Below the pieces are notes generated by a model that did no database searches, was not told the origin of the DNA, and saw only the letters and a program-made list of their open reading frames with translations. Below, one piece after another: positions 45,163 through 53,329 of a DNA stretch of 64,000 bases. The position numbers and the translations under genes were made by a program. Location of the stretch: positions 14,789-78,788 of the forward strand of contig JAFUJZ010000008.1 in NCBI GenBank assembly GCA_017467965.1, read 5' to 3'. This stretch comes from Clostridia bacterium (GTDB taxonomy: Bacteria; Bacillota_A; Clostridia; UMGS1883). Numbering within the stretch: position 1 is the first letter of the stretch; each line of letters begins with the position of its first letter.

Positions 45163-45462
45163 ATGGTTGACTTTGGTTCTCTTTTAAAAGATTTGAGGCT
45201 CAAATCCGGTTTAACTCAAAAACAATTAGCTGACAAAATCGGAATTACAAAATCTGTAATTTCTTATTATGAATTGCAAGAACGACAACCTTCACCTGAC
45301 GTAATCATTAAATTGGCTAATGTTTTTCATGTTTCGGCAGATTATCTCTTGGGTATTGATGATGTTGACAAAAAGAGTTTGGATGTGAGTGGGCTTACTG
45401 ACGAAGATATAAGCGTCCTCCAAAATCTCATTATCCTATTAAGAAAGAAAAGTAAAGATTAA
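45163..45462 (+). CDS. XRE-family HTH transcriptional regulator
   Basis: A 99-residue Cro/CI-type regulator. The HTH is LLKDLRLKSGLTQKQLADKIGITKSVISYYELQERQPS in two parts, followed by IIKLANVFHVSADYLLGIDD and a short C-terminal helix. ATG at 45163 has AGGAGG at 7 bases; an ATG at 45157 is too close to it. It is divergent from the giant cohesin/dockerin gene with 130 bases between, exactly like the XRE gene at 6360. An 11-base motif TAGGG(T/C)AAACT occurs upstream of both regulators (45129-45139 and 6314-6324), which might be part of a shared signal (inference). Confidence 0.9.
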   Translation: MVDFGSLLKDLRLKSGLTQKQLADKIGITKSVISYYELQERQPSPDVIIKLANVFHVSADYLLGIDDVDKKSLDVSGLTDEDISVLQNLIILLRKKSKD

Positions 45463-45463
45463 C

Positions 45464-45516
45464 AAAAAAATACACCTTATGGCAAGATTTTCCTTGCTAT
45501 AAGGTGTATTTTTTAA
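45464..45516. terminator. Bidirectional terminator, XRE gene and ABC exporter
   Basis: A long stem, AATACACCTTAT then GCAAG with complements around a short loop and one bulged pair, flanked by A and T runs. Confidence 0.9.
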
Positions 45517-45522
45517 CTTTAA

Positions 45523-47373
45523 TTATTCCGTAAATTGTCCGTTATACAATCCTGCGTACATACCGCCCAATGCCAAAAGCTCCTCATGCGTGCCCATTTC
45601 CTGCACTCTACCGTCATTTATTACAACAATCTTATCTGCATTTTTGATTGTAGACAGTCTATGTGCAATAACAAAACTGGTTCTGCCATACATAAGGTTT
45701 TTCATAGCTTCCTGAATTTTAATTTCGGTACGTGTGTCAACACTGCTTGTAGCCTCGTCAAGGATAAGTATTTCAGGGTCTGCCACCATGGCTCTCGCAA
45801 TACTAAGAAGCTGTCTCTGACCAACCGATACGTTTGATGCGTCGTCGGTTAAAACAGTATCGTAGCCGTCATGCAGTCTTTCGATAAACTCGTGACAGTT
45901 TGCTAGTCTCGCCGCATATTCAACCTCTTCGTCACTGGCATTGAGGTTGCCGTAACGGATGTTTTCTCTTACAGACACGGAGAACATGTGTGTATCCTGC
46001 AAAACTATCGCAATCTTTGCTCTTACTGAGTCCTTTTTAACGTTTTGAATATTTGTACCGTCAATTAAAATTTCGCCTTTATTCACGTCGTAAAAACGTG
46101 TAAGAAGGTTTACGATAGTCGTCTTGCCTGCACCTGTGGGTCCTACAAAGGCAACCGTCTGCCCCTCTTTTGCTTCAACGGAAACATTCTTCAAGATAAG
46201 TCGCTTTTCGTCGTAACCAAAGTCTATGTTCTTAACCTCTACATGACCTTTCACGTGACCGAGCTCAATATGGTTTTCTTCCCCGAGGTATTCGTTGGGT
46301 TCGTCCATAACCTCGAACACTCTTTCCGCACCTGCCAAAGCCGACTGAATGGTTGCAAAAAGGTTTGCAATTTCGTTAATAGGACGGCTAAACTGCTGTG
46401 AACAGGAAAGGAAAACTATAACATCACCCACCTCAAGCGGTTCTATACCAAATATTGTCACAACCGCCAAAAGTCCACCTACAAATGCCGTTACAGCATA
46501 GTTGAGATTTGAAAACATATTCATGATAGGGCCGACGCTGCCACTTATTACCTGTGCTTTTACAGCGTTTTCATAATACTCGCGGTTTTTCTTTTCAAAT
46601 TCTTCGCAAATCTGATTTTCTCTGCAAAAAACCTTTACCGCATACTGACCCGAGATTGTCTCTTCAATATGACCGTTCAGCTCACCGAGTGCACCCTGCT
46701 GTCCCTTATAAAACTTTGATGTATATTTTGCAATCTTTTTTGTTATAAACAGCATCAAAGGAACAAGCACAAGTGTTACAAGCGTAAGCGGAATGCTTAT
46801 GTAAAGCATCATGCAGAAAGTACCTATAAGCATGATTACACCCGAGAAAATCTGTGCAACGGAGGTTGACAGTGTCTGGCTTAATGTGTCAACGTCGTTT
46901 GTCATACGGCTCATTAATTCGCCGTGTGTTCTCTTGTCAAAATACGCAATCGAAAGCTTTTCCATTTTAGAAAAAAGCTCCATACGTATCTTCTGCACGG
47001 TTCTCTGGCTGATTACTGCCAAAAGCACGCTCTGCACACCCTGTGCCGCCACACTTACAATGTAAAGTGCCAGTAAAAGCATCAATAATTTTCCTATAAG
47101 CTGAAAGTCAATAGCACCGTCTACAACATATGATTTGATTTCATTGATTACAGGGCCTTGAACCCATGTTGCACCCAAGTTTGAAAGAGTGGAAAAAATA
47201 ACGAGTGCAAACACAGCCGCAATTGCTAATTTAAAGCTTCCGAGATATCCGATAACTCTTATGAGTGTACCTTTTGCATTCTTCGCCTTTTCAGTAGGTC
47301 TCATACCGGGACCACCGGGTCTTCCTCCGGGTCCACCGGGACGTCCCATGGGTCCACGTTGTTCTGCTCTCAT
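45523..47373 (-). CDS. Heterodimeric ABC exporter subunit (degenerate signature)
   Basis: A 616-residue half-transporter: a Gly/Pro/Arg-rich N-terminal tail (RGPMGRPGGPGGRPGGPGMR), six transmembrane helices (about 40-330), and an ATPase with Walker A GPTGAGKTT, Q loop VLQDTHMFSV, signature NVSVGQRQLLS instead of LSGGQ, Walker B ILILDEATSSVD with the catalytic Glu, and H loop IAHRLSTI. With the partner upstream it forms an asymmetric exporter with one canonical and one degenerate ATP site, as in BmrCD or TM287/288. It starts on the TAATG overlapping the partner's stop. Likely exports drugs or peptides. Confidence 0.92.
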   Translation of the reverse strand: MRAEQRGPMGRPGGPGGRPGGPGMRPTEKAKNAKGTLIRVIGYLGSFKLAIAAVFALVIFSTLSNLGATWVQGPVINEIKSYVVDGAIDFQLIGKLLMLLLALYIVSVAAQGVQSVLLAVISQRTVQKIRMELFSKMEKLSIAYFDKRTHGELMSRMTNDVDTLSQTLSTSVAQIFSGVIMLIGTFCMMLYISIPLTLVTLVLVPLMLFITKKIAKYTSKFYKGQQGALGELNGHIEETISGQYAVKVFCRENQICEEFEKKNREYYENAVKAQVISGSVGPIMNMFSNLNYAVTAFVGGLLAVVTIFGIEPLEVGDVIVFLSCSQQFSRPINEIANLFATIQSALAGAERVFEVMDEPNEYLGEENHIELGHVKGHVEVKNIDFGYDEKRLILKNVSVEAKEGQTVAFVGPTGAGKTTIVNLLTRFYDVNKGEILIDGTNIQNVKKDSVRAKIAIVLQDTHMFSVSVRENIRYGNLNASDEEVEYAARLANCHEFIERLHDGYDTVLTDDASNVSVGQRQLLSIARAMVADPEILILDEATSSVDTRTEIKIQEAMKNLMYGRTSFVIAHRLSTIKNADKIVVINDGRVQEMGTHEELLALGGMYAGLYNGQFTE

Positions 47374-49103
47374 TATTCTTCACCTCTTTCCATCTGAGAA
47401 TAATAAATTTCCTGATAAACCTTGTTTTGTGCCATAAGCTCATCATGAGTACCCATACCCACGATCTCGCCGTTTTCCATAACAAGTATCTTGTCGGCAT
47501 CTCTTACTGCACTTATTCTCTGTGCAATAAGAATAACCGTAGTGTCGCCCATTTCTTCGCGAAGAGTTTTTCTTATCTTGCCTTCTGTGGCAGTATCAAC
47601 AGCACTGGTTGAGTCGTCAAAAATAAGAATCTTCGGCTTTTTAATAAGTGCACGGGCAATGGAAAGTCTCTGCTTTTGTCCGCCGGAGAAGTTAACGCCG
47701 CGCTGACCGAGCACTGCATCATAACCGTCGGGGTTTTTACTTATAAACTCTGCAGCCTGTGCACGTGCTGCAGCCTGTTGGATTTCATTATCCGAAGCGT
47801 CCTCTTTACCCCAACGAAGGTTGTCTGATATTGTACCCGTAAAGAGGATAACGCTCTGTAACACCATACCGATACCTTCTCGAAGAGTCTCGATATCATA
47901 GTTACGTACATCGGTGCCGTCAACCTTAATCCTGCCGCTTGTTACATCGTAAAGTCTGGGAATAAGGTTTACAAGTGTTGATTTACCCGAACCTGTAGAG
48001 CCGAGGATTGCCAATGTTTCGCCGGGGTTTACCGTAAACGAAATATTTTTCAAAACGTCCTCGCCACCTGCGTCCTTGTAACGGAAGGATACATTTTCAA
48101 ATTCAACGCTACCTTCCTGAATTTTCTGTGTACGGGGCTGAGAATTGTTTACAATATCAACCTCTTCGTCCAACACTTCGCTGATACGTGCAGCGGACGC
48201 CGATGCACGCGAAAGAGACATAAACATCATGCTCATCATCATAATGGATGACAAAATTCTCGTTGCGTACATAATGAACGCCGAAACATCACCAACCTGC
48301 ATTTTGTCTGCACCTACAAGATTTGCACCAAACCACATGATTGCAATTACGGAAACGTTCATTACGATTGTTACCCCCGGCATCATAAGTGCCATAAGCT
48401 TGTTTGCACGAATGGAAATATCAACAAAATCGTCATTTGCTTCGCCGAAACGCTTTGTTTCGTGTTCCGCACGGTTATACGCTTTTACAACTCTTATACC
48501 TGTAAGGTTTTCCTGTATAACTGCATTCACCTTATCAAGCTTACCTTGTACAGACTTAAAAAGCGGGAAAGTCTTTTTTATATTGAACGCAATAATGCCC
48601 ACAATCAAAGGAATTGCAACCGCAAATATAACCGCAAGGTCAAGATTGATTCTGCAGGCAAAGATAATACCGCCTATGAAAAGCATGGGCGAACGCACCA
48701 TCATACGAAGAGCCATACCAACAATGTTCTGGAGCATTACAACATCGTTTGTTGTTCTTGTAACAAGGCTCGCCGTAGAAAACTTGTCAATATTTGAAAA
48801 CGAAAACTCCTGTATCTTTTTGTATATATCATCACGGAGTCTGTAGCCAAAATACTGGCTGGCTTTTGTTGCAAAATAACCGCAACCCACACCGCCTATC
48901 ATACCAAGCACTGCAACCCCCATCATCTGGATGCCCTTTTCCAGTATGTACATCGGTCCTGCACCTTGCATGATACCAATATCAACAATATCACTCATAA
49001 TGCTTGGCTGCAACAGGTCACATAATACCTCAAGTATCATGAGTACAGGTGCCAATACAACCCATGCCCATGCACCGTTAAGATATTTCAAATATCTTTT
49101 CAT
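47373..49103 (-). CDS. Heterodimeric ABC exporter subunit (non-catalytic Walker B)
   Basis: A 576-residue half-transporter with six transmembrane helices and an ATPase: Walker A GSTGSGKST, Q loop VLQSVILFTG, canonical signature NFSGGQKQRLS, but Walker B ILIFDDSTSAVD with Asp in place of the catalytic Glu, and Gln for His in the H loop (IAQRISAV). The loss of both residues marks the degenerate site of a heterodimer, complementary to the altered signature of the downstream subunit. It overlaps marR by four bases (ATGA). Confidence 0.92.
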   Translation of the reverse strand: MKRYLKYLNGAWAWVVLAPVLMILEVLCDLLQPSIMSDIVDIGIMQGAGPMYILEKGIQMMGVAVLGMIGGVGCGYFATKASQYFGYRLRDDIYKKIQEFSFSNIDKFSTASLVTRTTNDVVMLQNIVGMALRMMVRSPMLFIGGIIFACRINLDLAVIFAVAIPLIVGIIAFNIKKTFPLFKSVQGKLDKVNAVIQENLTGIRVVKAYNRAEHETKRFGEANDDFVDISIRANKLMALMMPGVTIVMNVSVIAIMWFGANLVGADKMQVGDVSAFIMYATRILSSIMMMSMMFMSLSRASASAARISEVLDEEVDIVNNSQPRTQKIQEGSVEFENVSFRYKDAGGEDVLKNISFTVNPGETLAILGSTGSGKSTLVNLIPRLYDVTSGRIKVDGTDVRNYDIETLREGIGMVLQSVILFTGTISDNLRWGKEDASDNEIQQAAARAQAAEFISKNPDGYDAVLGQRGVNFSGGQKQRLSIARALIKKPKILIFDDSTSAVDTATEGKIRKTLREEMGDTTVILIAQRISAVRDADKILVMENGEIVGMGTHDELMAQNKVYQEIYYSQMERGEE

Positions 49104-49537
49104 ATGTTTTCCTCCATTTCCAAAAGAACTTTAAGTCTGTCACGTTTTTTTGTCAGAAGCTTTTTAAACGCCTTGATTTCGTCCTCAGTAAAGTCCTCAT
49201 AAATTTCCTTTTCCATATTTTCAATTGCTTCATCACATCTTAACTGAACTTCGCGACCTTTTTGTGTTATATAAACCCTCATAATCCTCAGGTCATTCTC
49301 GTCATTTTTCCTCTCAATCAGACCGTTTTTTTCCATGGTCTGGAGCATTACCGTAACCGTCGCCGCCGTCAAGTGTTCACGCTTTGCAATATCAGACTGT
49401 TTGCATCCGTCATTGAGTGAAAGATACTTCAATATAGGTGGCTGCCCTTTTCCCAGTCCAAACTGTGAAAGCGTCTGATGAAAAACTGTAAAATGAAGCC
49501 TGTTCACCTCTCGCACAAGCTTTTCAACTTCTCTCAT
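49100..49537 (-). CDS. MarR-family transcriptional regulator of the ABC exporter
   Basis: A 145-residue winged-helix repressor: LGKGQPPILKYLSLNDGCKQSDIAKREHLTAATVTVMLQTMEKNGLIERKNDENDLRIMRVYIT covers the DNA-binding helices and wing (shown here as adjoining motifs: GKGQPPILKYL, CKQSDIAKR, TAATVTVMLQTMEK, NDENDLRIMRVY). It is the first gene of marR-ABC-ABC. A 40-bp palindrome with two internal direct repeats overlaps its own -10 box, so autoregulation is likely and ligand binding would induce the exporter. Confidence 0.93.
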   Translation of the reverse strand: MREVEKLVREVNRLHFTVFHQTLSQFGLGKGQPPILKYLSLNDGCKQSDIAKREHLTAATVTVMLQTMEKNGLIERKNDENDLRIMRVYITQKGREVQLRCDEAIENMEKEIYEDFTEDEIKAFKKLLTKKRDRLKVLLEMEENI

Positions 49538-49549
49538 GATACACCTCCC

Positions 49550-49608
49550 AAAATAGTTAGCATACTAATCTTAGCATACTAACTATTTTATGTCAATACC
49601 TATTGACA
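49550..49608. promoter_or_regulatory. MarR operator and divergent promoters
   Basis: Arms AAAATAGTTAG/CTAACTATTTT (49550-49560 and 49579-49589) enclose two copies of TTAGCATACTAA (49557-49568 and 49571-49582). The minus-strand promoter is TTGACA (49596-49591), 17 bases, TAAGAT (49573-49568), so the operator covers the -10 and spacer. A second TTGACA (49603-49608) faces the NUDIX gene, and the two -35 boxes form a TGTCAATA/TATTGACA palindrome. Confidence 0.8.
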
Positions 49609-49670
49609 TAAATGATATAATAAATATATAAATTCCCTTTGGGGCAAATCATGACGCGGAGGTGCTCTTC

Positions 49671-50132
49671 TTGCAGACCACACTTTGTTACATTGAGAAA
49701 GACCATAAATATCTTATGCTTCACCGCACAAAAAAAGAAAACGATATGAATAAAGACAAATGGATAGGCATCGGCGGCAAGTTAGAGGCAGGCGAAACCC
49801 CTTTTGATTGCGTCATCCGCGAAGCAAAGGAAGAAACAGGTCTTACCTTAAATTCTGTTTCTTATCGCGGTATCATCTACTTCAAAAATACTTTCTACTA
49901 CGATGAAGATATGCACCTTTTCACCTGCAGTGATTTTTCGGGCACATTAAAAGACTGCGATGAGGGCACTTTAGAATGGATTGATATCGACGACTTGTAC
50001 AACCTTACCCTGTGGGAGGGCGACAAAATCTTTTTGGAAGCTTTGGTTAAGGATAACCGCTTCTTTGAATTAACCCTTAACTATGACAAGGACACACTTT
50101 TATCATATGAATTAAAATACGGCGATGATTAA
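49671..50132 (+). CDS. NUDIX hydrolase, MutT/8-oxo-dGTP diphosphatase-like
   Basis: A 153-residue NUDIX enzyme. The box is complete: GGKLEAGETPFDCVIREA, then KEETGL, preceded by MNKDKWIGIGG. It probably cleans oxidised or non-canonical nucleotides. TTG at 49671 is chosen because GGAGG lies 8 bases upstream; a GTG at 49662 overlaps that site. It is divergent from marR and shares its promoter region. Confidence 0.88.
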   Translation: MQTTLCYIEKDHKYLMLHRTKKENDMNKDKWIGIGGKLEAGETPFDCVIREAKEETGLTLNSVSYRGIIYFKNTFYYDEDMHLFTCSDFSGTLKDCDEGTLEWIDIDDLYNLTLWEGDKIFLEALVKDNRFFELTLNYDKDTLLSYELKYGDD

Positions 50133-50149
50133 TCATCGCCGTATTTTTA
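50115..50149. terminator. Bidirectional terminator, NUDIX and cytidylate-kinase-like genes
   Basis: Perfect 14-bp stem (50115-50128 with 50133-50146) with loop TTAA; it includes the end of the NUDIX coding sequence. Confidence 0.9.
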
Positions 50150-50151
50150 CA

Positions 50152-50736
50152 TTACTTTATCAAGCTTTCAATAATCTTTGCACAGCCGTCAATGCCAAAT
50201 TTGGAGGAATCTAAGCAGATATCGTAGCTGTCTGCAACGCCCCAGCGCTTTGTGGAATAGAAGTTATAATAACTTGCTCTTTCCTTGTCAATCCTTTTAA
50301 CTCGCTTTTCAGCCTTTCCGGGTACAACGTCGTCACGTTCAATAACTCTTTTCACTCTGTCCTCAAGCGGTGCATGGATAAACACGTTTATAACGTCATC
50401 TCTTTCGCGGAGAACATAGTCTGCACATCTGCCTACGATAACACAGCTTTCTCTTTCGGCAATCTTTTTGATAGTCTGCATCTGCGCAAGGAAAACCTTG
50501 TGATTAAGAGGCATTTCGCCTGATTCGTACTTTGTTGCAGAGAAGGAAAGGAATGCAGAAATAGGCTTTTCGTCAGCTTTCTGGAAAACCTCGCTGCAAA
50601 GACCACTTTCTTTCGCAGCTTCGATTAAAAGCTCGCTATTATAGCATTTAATTCCCAAATCCTCGGCAATCTTTAATCCTACCATTCTGCCGCCCGAGCC
50701 ATAGCTTCGTCCGATTGTGATAATAACCTTTTTCAT
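50152..50736 (-). CDS. Cytidylate kinase-like family protein
   Basis: A 194-residue P-loop protein. The nucleotide-binding loop is IGRSYGSGGRMVG (a variant of GxxGxGK seen in this family), with CVIVGRCADYVLRERDDVINVFIHAPLEDRVKRVIER and ASYYNFYS further on. It belongs to the cytidylate kinase-like family (PF13189 type), widespread in Clostridia; whether it phosphorylates CMP is not established. It follows typA by 16 bases. Confidence 0.87.
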   Translation of the reverse strand: MKKVIITIGRSYGSGGRMVGLKIAEDLGIKCYNSELLIEAAKESGLCSEVFQKADEKPISAFLSFSATKYESGEMPLNHKVFLAQMQTIKKIAERESCVIVGRCADYVLRERDDVINVFIHAPLEDRVKRVIERDDVVPGKAEKRVKRIDKERASYYNFYSTKRWGVADSYDICLDSSKFGIDGCAKIIESLIK

Positions 50737-50752
50737 AGTCCTACTCCTTTCA

Positions 50753-52588
50753 TTATTCCATAGCTTTTTTCTTACGGTTTGCTTCTTTTGCTCTCAAATC
50801 TGCGTTAAGTATCTTTTTTCTTATTCTCAAGTGATTGGGCGTAGCCTCAACAAGCTCGTCATCTGCAATAAATTCCAAGCATTCCTCAAGGCTCATTTCC
50901 TTCCAGGGAACAAGGCGGAGTGCTTCGTCACTGCCTGCCGCACGCATATTTGTTGCTTGCTTACGCTTACATACATTTACTGCAATATCTTCACCACGGG
51001 CGTTTTCGCCTACAACCATACCCTCATAAACTTCAACGCCGGGACCGATGAACATAGTACCTCTTTCCTGTGCATTGAAAAGACCGTACGCAACGCTTTC
51101 GCCTGTTTCAAACGCAATCAGTGAACCGCGTGAACGTGTAAAGATTTCAGTATTCTGATAAGGCTCGTAGCAGTCAAACACATGGTTTATAACGCCAGTG
51201 CCTTTTGTTGCAGTAAGTAATTCTCCACGGTATCCGATAAGACCGCGAGCAGGGATGCGGAATTCCATTTTTGTATAGCCCTGTGCAGAAGGCGCCATGT
51301 TTGTCATAGTACCTCTTCTTGAACCGATACCCTCCATAACAACGCCTGTATATTCATCAGGTACATCTACAGTCAAAAGCTCAATAGGCTCGCAGAGTAC
51401 ACCGTCAATCATTTTATTGATAGTCTGAGGTCTTGATACCTGGAACTCATAGCCCTGTCTTCTCATGTTCTCAATAAGCACACTAAGGTGCAACTCACCT
51501 CTACCCGATACAACAAAGCTGTCGGGTGAATCTGTCTCCTCAACCTTCAAGCTGATATTGCTTTCAAGCTCCTACATAAGGCGGTCACGAAGATGTCTAC
51601 TCGTTACGTATTCGCCGTCGCGTCCTGCAAAAGGCGAATTGTTAACGGAAAATGTCATTGACAAAACAGGCTCGTCAACCTCGACAAATTCAAGAGGCTC
51701 CACAACGCCCTGTTCGCATATTGTGTCACCGATATTGATGTTTTCAATACCCGAGATAGCAACGATTTCACCGGCCCCCGCCTCTTCAACCGCTTCCTTC
51801 TTAACATCCTTATATGTAAGAATTTTTGTTGCTCTGGCATTGTAGCTCTTTTCGCCCTCACGGCATATAGTGATAGGCATATTTGTTTTAACCGTGCCTC
51901 GGTTAATTCTGCCGACTGCAATTCTTCCTGTAAAGTTATCGTAGTCGATGTTGCTTACAAGCATCTGGAAACTGCCGTCACGTGTATCGCTGGGCGCGGG
52001 GATATGCTCTAATATAGTATCAAAAAGCACGCTCAAATCATCGGGATGATTTTCAGGTGCAAGGCTTGCCCAGCCGTCACGGCCCGAAACATACACAACG
52101 GGAGCTTCGAGCTGTTCTTCTGTTGCGTCAAGGTCAATAAAAAGGTCTAAAAGCTCGTCGGTTACCTCATAAGGGCGTGCGTTAGGTCTGTCAACCTTGT
52201 TTATAACCATAATGGGACAAAGGTTTAATGCCAACGCCTTTTTGAGCACAAATCTTGTCTGAGGCATACAGCCTTCAAAAGCGTCAACAAGTAAGAGTAC
52301 CCCGTCAACCATTTTAAGTCCGCGTTCAACCTCACCGCCAAAATCTGCGTGACCGGGTGTATCAAGGATATTGATTTTAACCCCCTTATATTCCAAAGAC
52401 GTATTCTTCGCAAGGATAGTAATACCTCTTTCCTTTTCAAGGTCATTAGAGTCCATAACTCTCTCGTCAACCTGCTCGTTTTCACGGAAAACACCGCTCT
52501 GACGAAGCATTGCGTCAACAAGTGTTGTCTTCCCGTGGTCAACGTGAGCAATAATTGCTATGTTTCTTATATTTTTAGGTTCTGTCAT
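50753..52588 (-). pseudogene. typA: typA/bipA GTPase gene interrupted by an in-frame amber codon
   Basis: If the stop is read through, the product is a 611-residue TypA/BipA, the normal length. TypA is a ribosome-binding translational GTPase acting in ribosome assembly and stress. Before the stop: G1 AHVDHGKTT, DTPGHADFGGEVERG, NKVDRPNARP, and the beta-barrel domain; after it: VSGRGELHLSVLIENMRRQGYEF and the C-terminal IPARGLIGYRGELLTATKGTG. TAG at 51574-51572 is codon 339 in RDRLM*ELESNISLKVEETDS, where homologues have Lys (AAG), so one base change explains it. Both halves keep an intact frame. It could be a real nonsense mutation, an assembly error, or read-through. ATG at 52588 follows GGAGG. 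Confidence 0.85.
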
Positions 52589-52665
52589 AAATCTTCCTCC
52601 GATGTAAATAATCAAATTCCGCCTTGCGGAACATATCCTCTAATTACTAATTGTTACAGAGAAAT

Positions 52666-53238
52666 TTATTTTTCCGTAACAAAGGCACTCCATGTGTCGG
52701 CAAATTGTAAAAGGAGCAATAGCGGACATTCTTTTGTCGCTACGCTCTTGTTGTCATCAACGTACTGACCGTCATGGTAAATAATTGCCTGTACCTCTTC
52801 CTCTGTGAGGTGTATATAAGGCAGTGCAAGATAAAGACTTCTCACAGGCACTGACAAATAAGTAAGATTATTGTTAAAGCTGTAGGGCACAGTTGCACCA
52901 TATCCGTATTGCTTTTGCTTGGCTGTAGGCTCGTTTTTGATATACTGAGGATTGTTCGGCATACCAACCTTGCCTAAATCGTGAATAAGTGCAACTATCA
53001 CACAGCTTTCGTCACTTATGTTAGGTGCAAGAGCGTGCTTTATGCGGAGCATGTTTTCGCACACATTCACGCTGTGCTCTAGTAGTCCCTGCTCTTTTGA
53101 AAGATGAAATCTTGTAGAAGCAGGTGCCGTGAGATATTCAGTTTCATTTTCTATAAAAGAGATAAGACGCTCAAATTCCGCTTTTCTTTCGGTTACAACG
53201 TTCTTAAGGCGTTCATATCTTTCCATTACTGTTGCCAT
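52666..53238 (-). CDS. HD-domain phosphohydrolase
   Basis: A 190-residue protein with an HD metal site: LLEHSVNVCENML (first His), VIVALIHDLGKVGMP (HD), and further His in VQAIIYHDGQYV with Asp in LQFADTWSAF. Such proteins hydrolyse nucleotides or cyclic dinucleotides; the substrate is unknown. ATG at 53238 has GGAG 8 bases upstream; an earlier in-frame ATG has no site. Confidence 0.82.
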   Translation of the reverse strand: MATVMERYERLKNVVTERKAEFERLISFIENETEYLTAPASTRFHLSKEQGLLEHSVNVCENMLRIKHALAPNISDESCVIVALIHDLGKVGMPNNPQYIKNEPTAKQKQYGYGATVPYSFNNNLTYLSVPVRSLYLALPYIHLTEEEVQAIIYHDGQYVDDNKSVATKECPLLLLLQFADTWSAFVTEK

Positions 53239-53300
53239 AACCATATCTCCAATCATTTTCATTCAATTTATTATATAATAAATAATCTTGCTTTGCAACA

Positions 53301-53327
53301 AAAAAAGAGGCTTTCGACCTCTTTTTT
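53301..53327 (-). terminator. Pyruvate kinase terminator
   Basis: AAAAAAGAGG pairs with CCTCTTTTTT (53301-53310 with 53318-53327) just past the pyk stop. Confidence 0.88.
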
Positions 53328-53329
53328 AA

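Noticed and set aside
51572..51574. TAG read as pyrrolysine or another amino acid
   Set aside because: TAG ends phoR and the first ThrE-like gene at their expected lengths, and the typA position is not one known for pyrrolysine.
50753..52588. Two separate typA-like genes
   Set aside because: The halves join in the same frame at a single TAG and together give exactly the normal TypA length; the second half has no plausible start or ribosome site.
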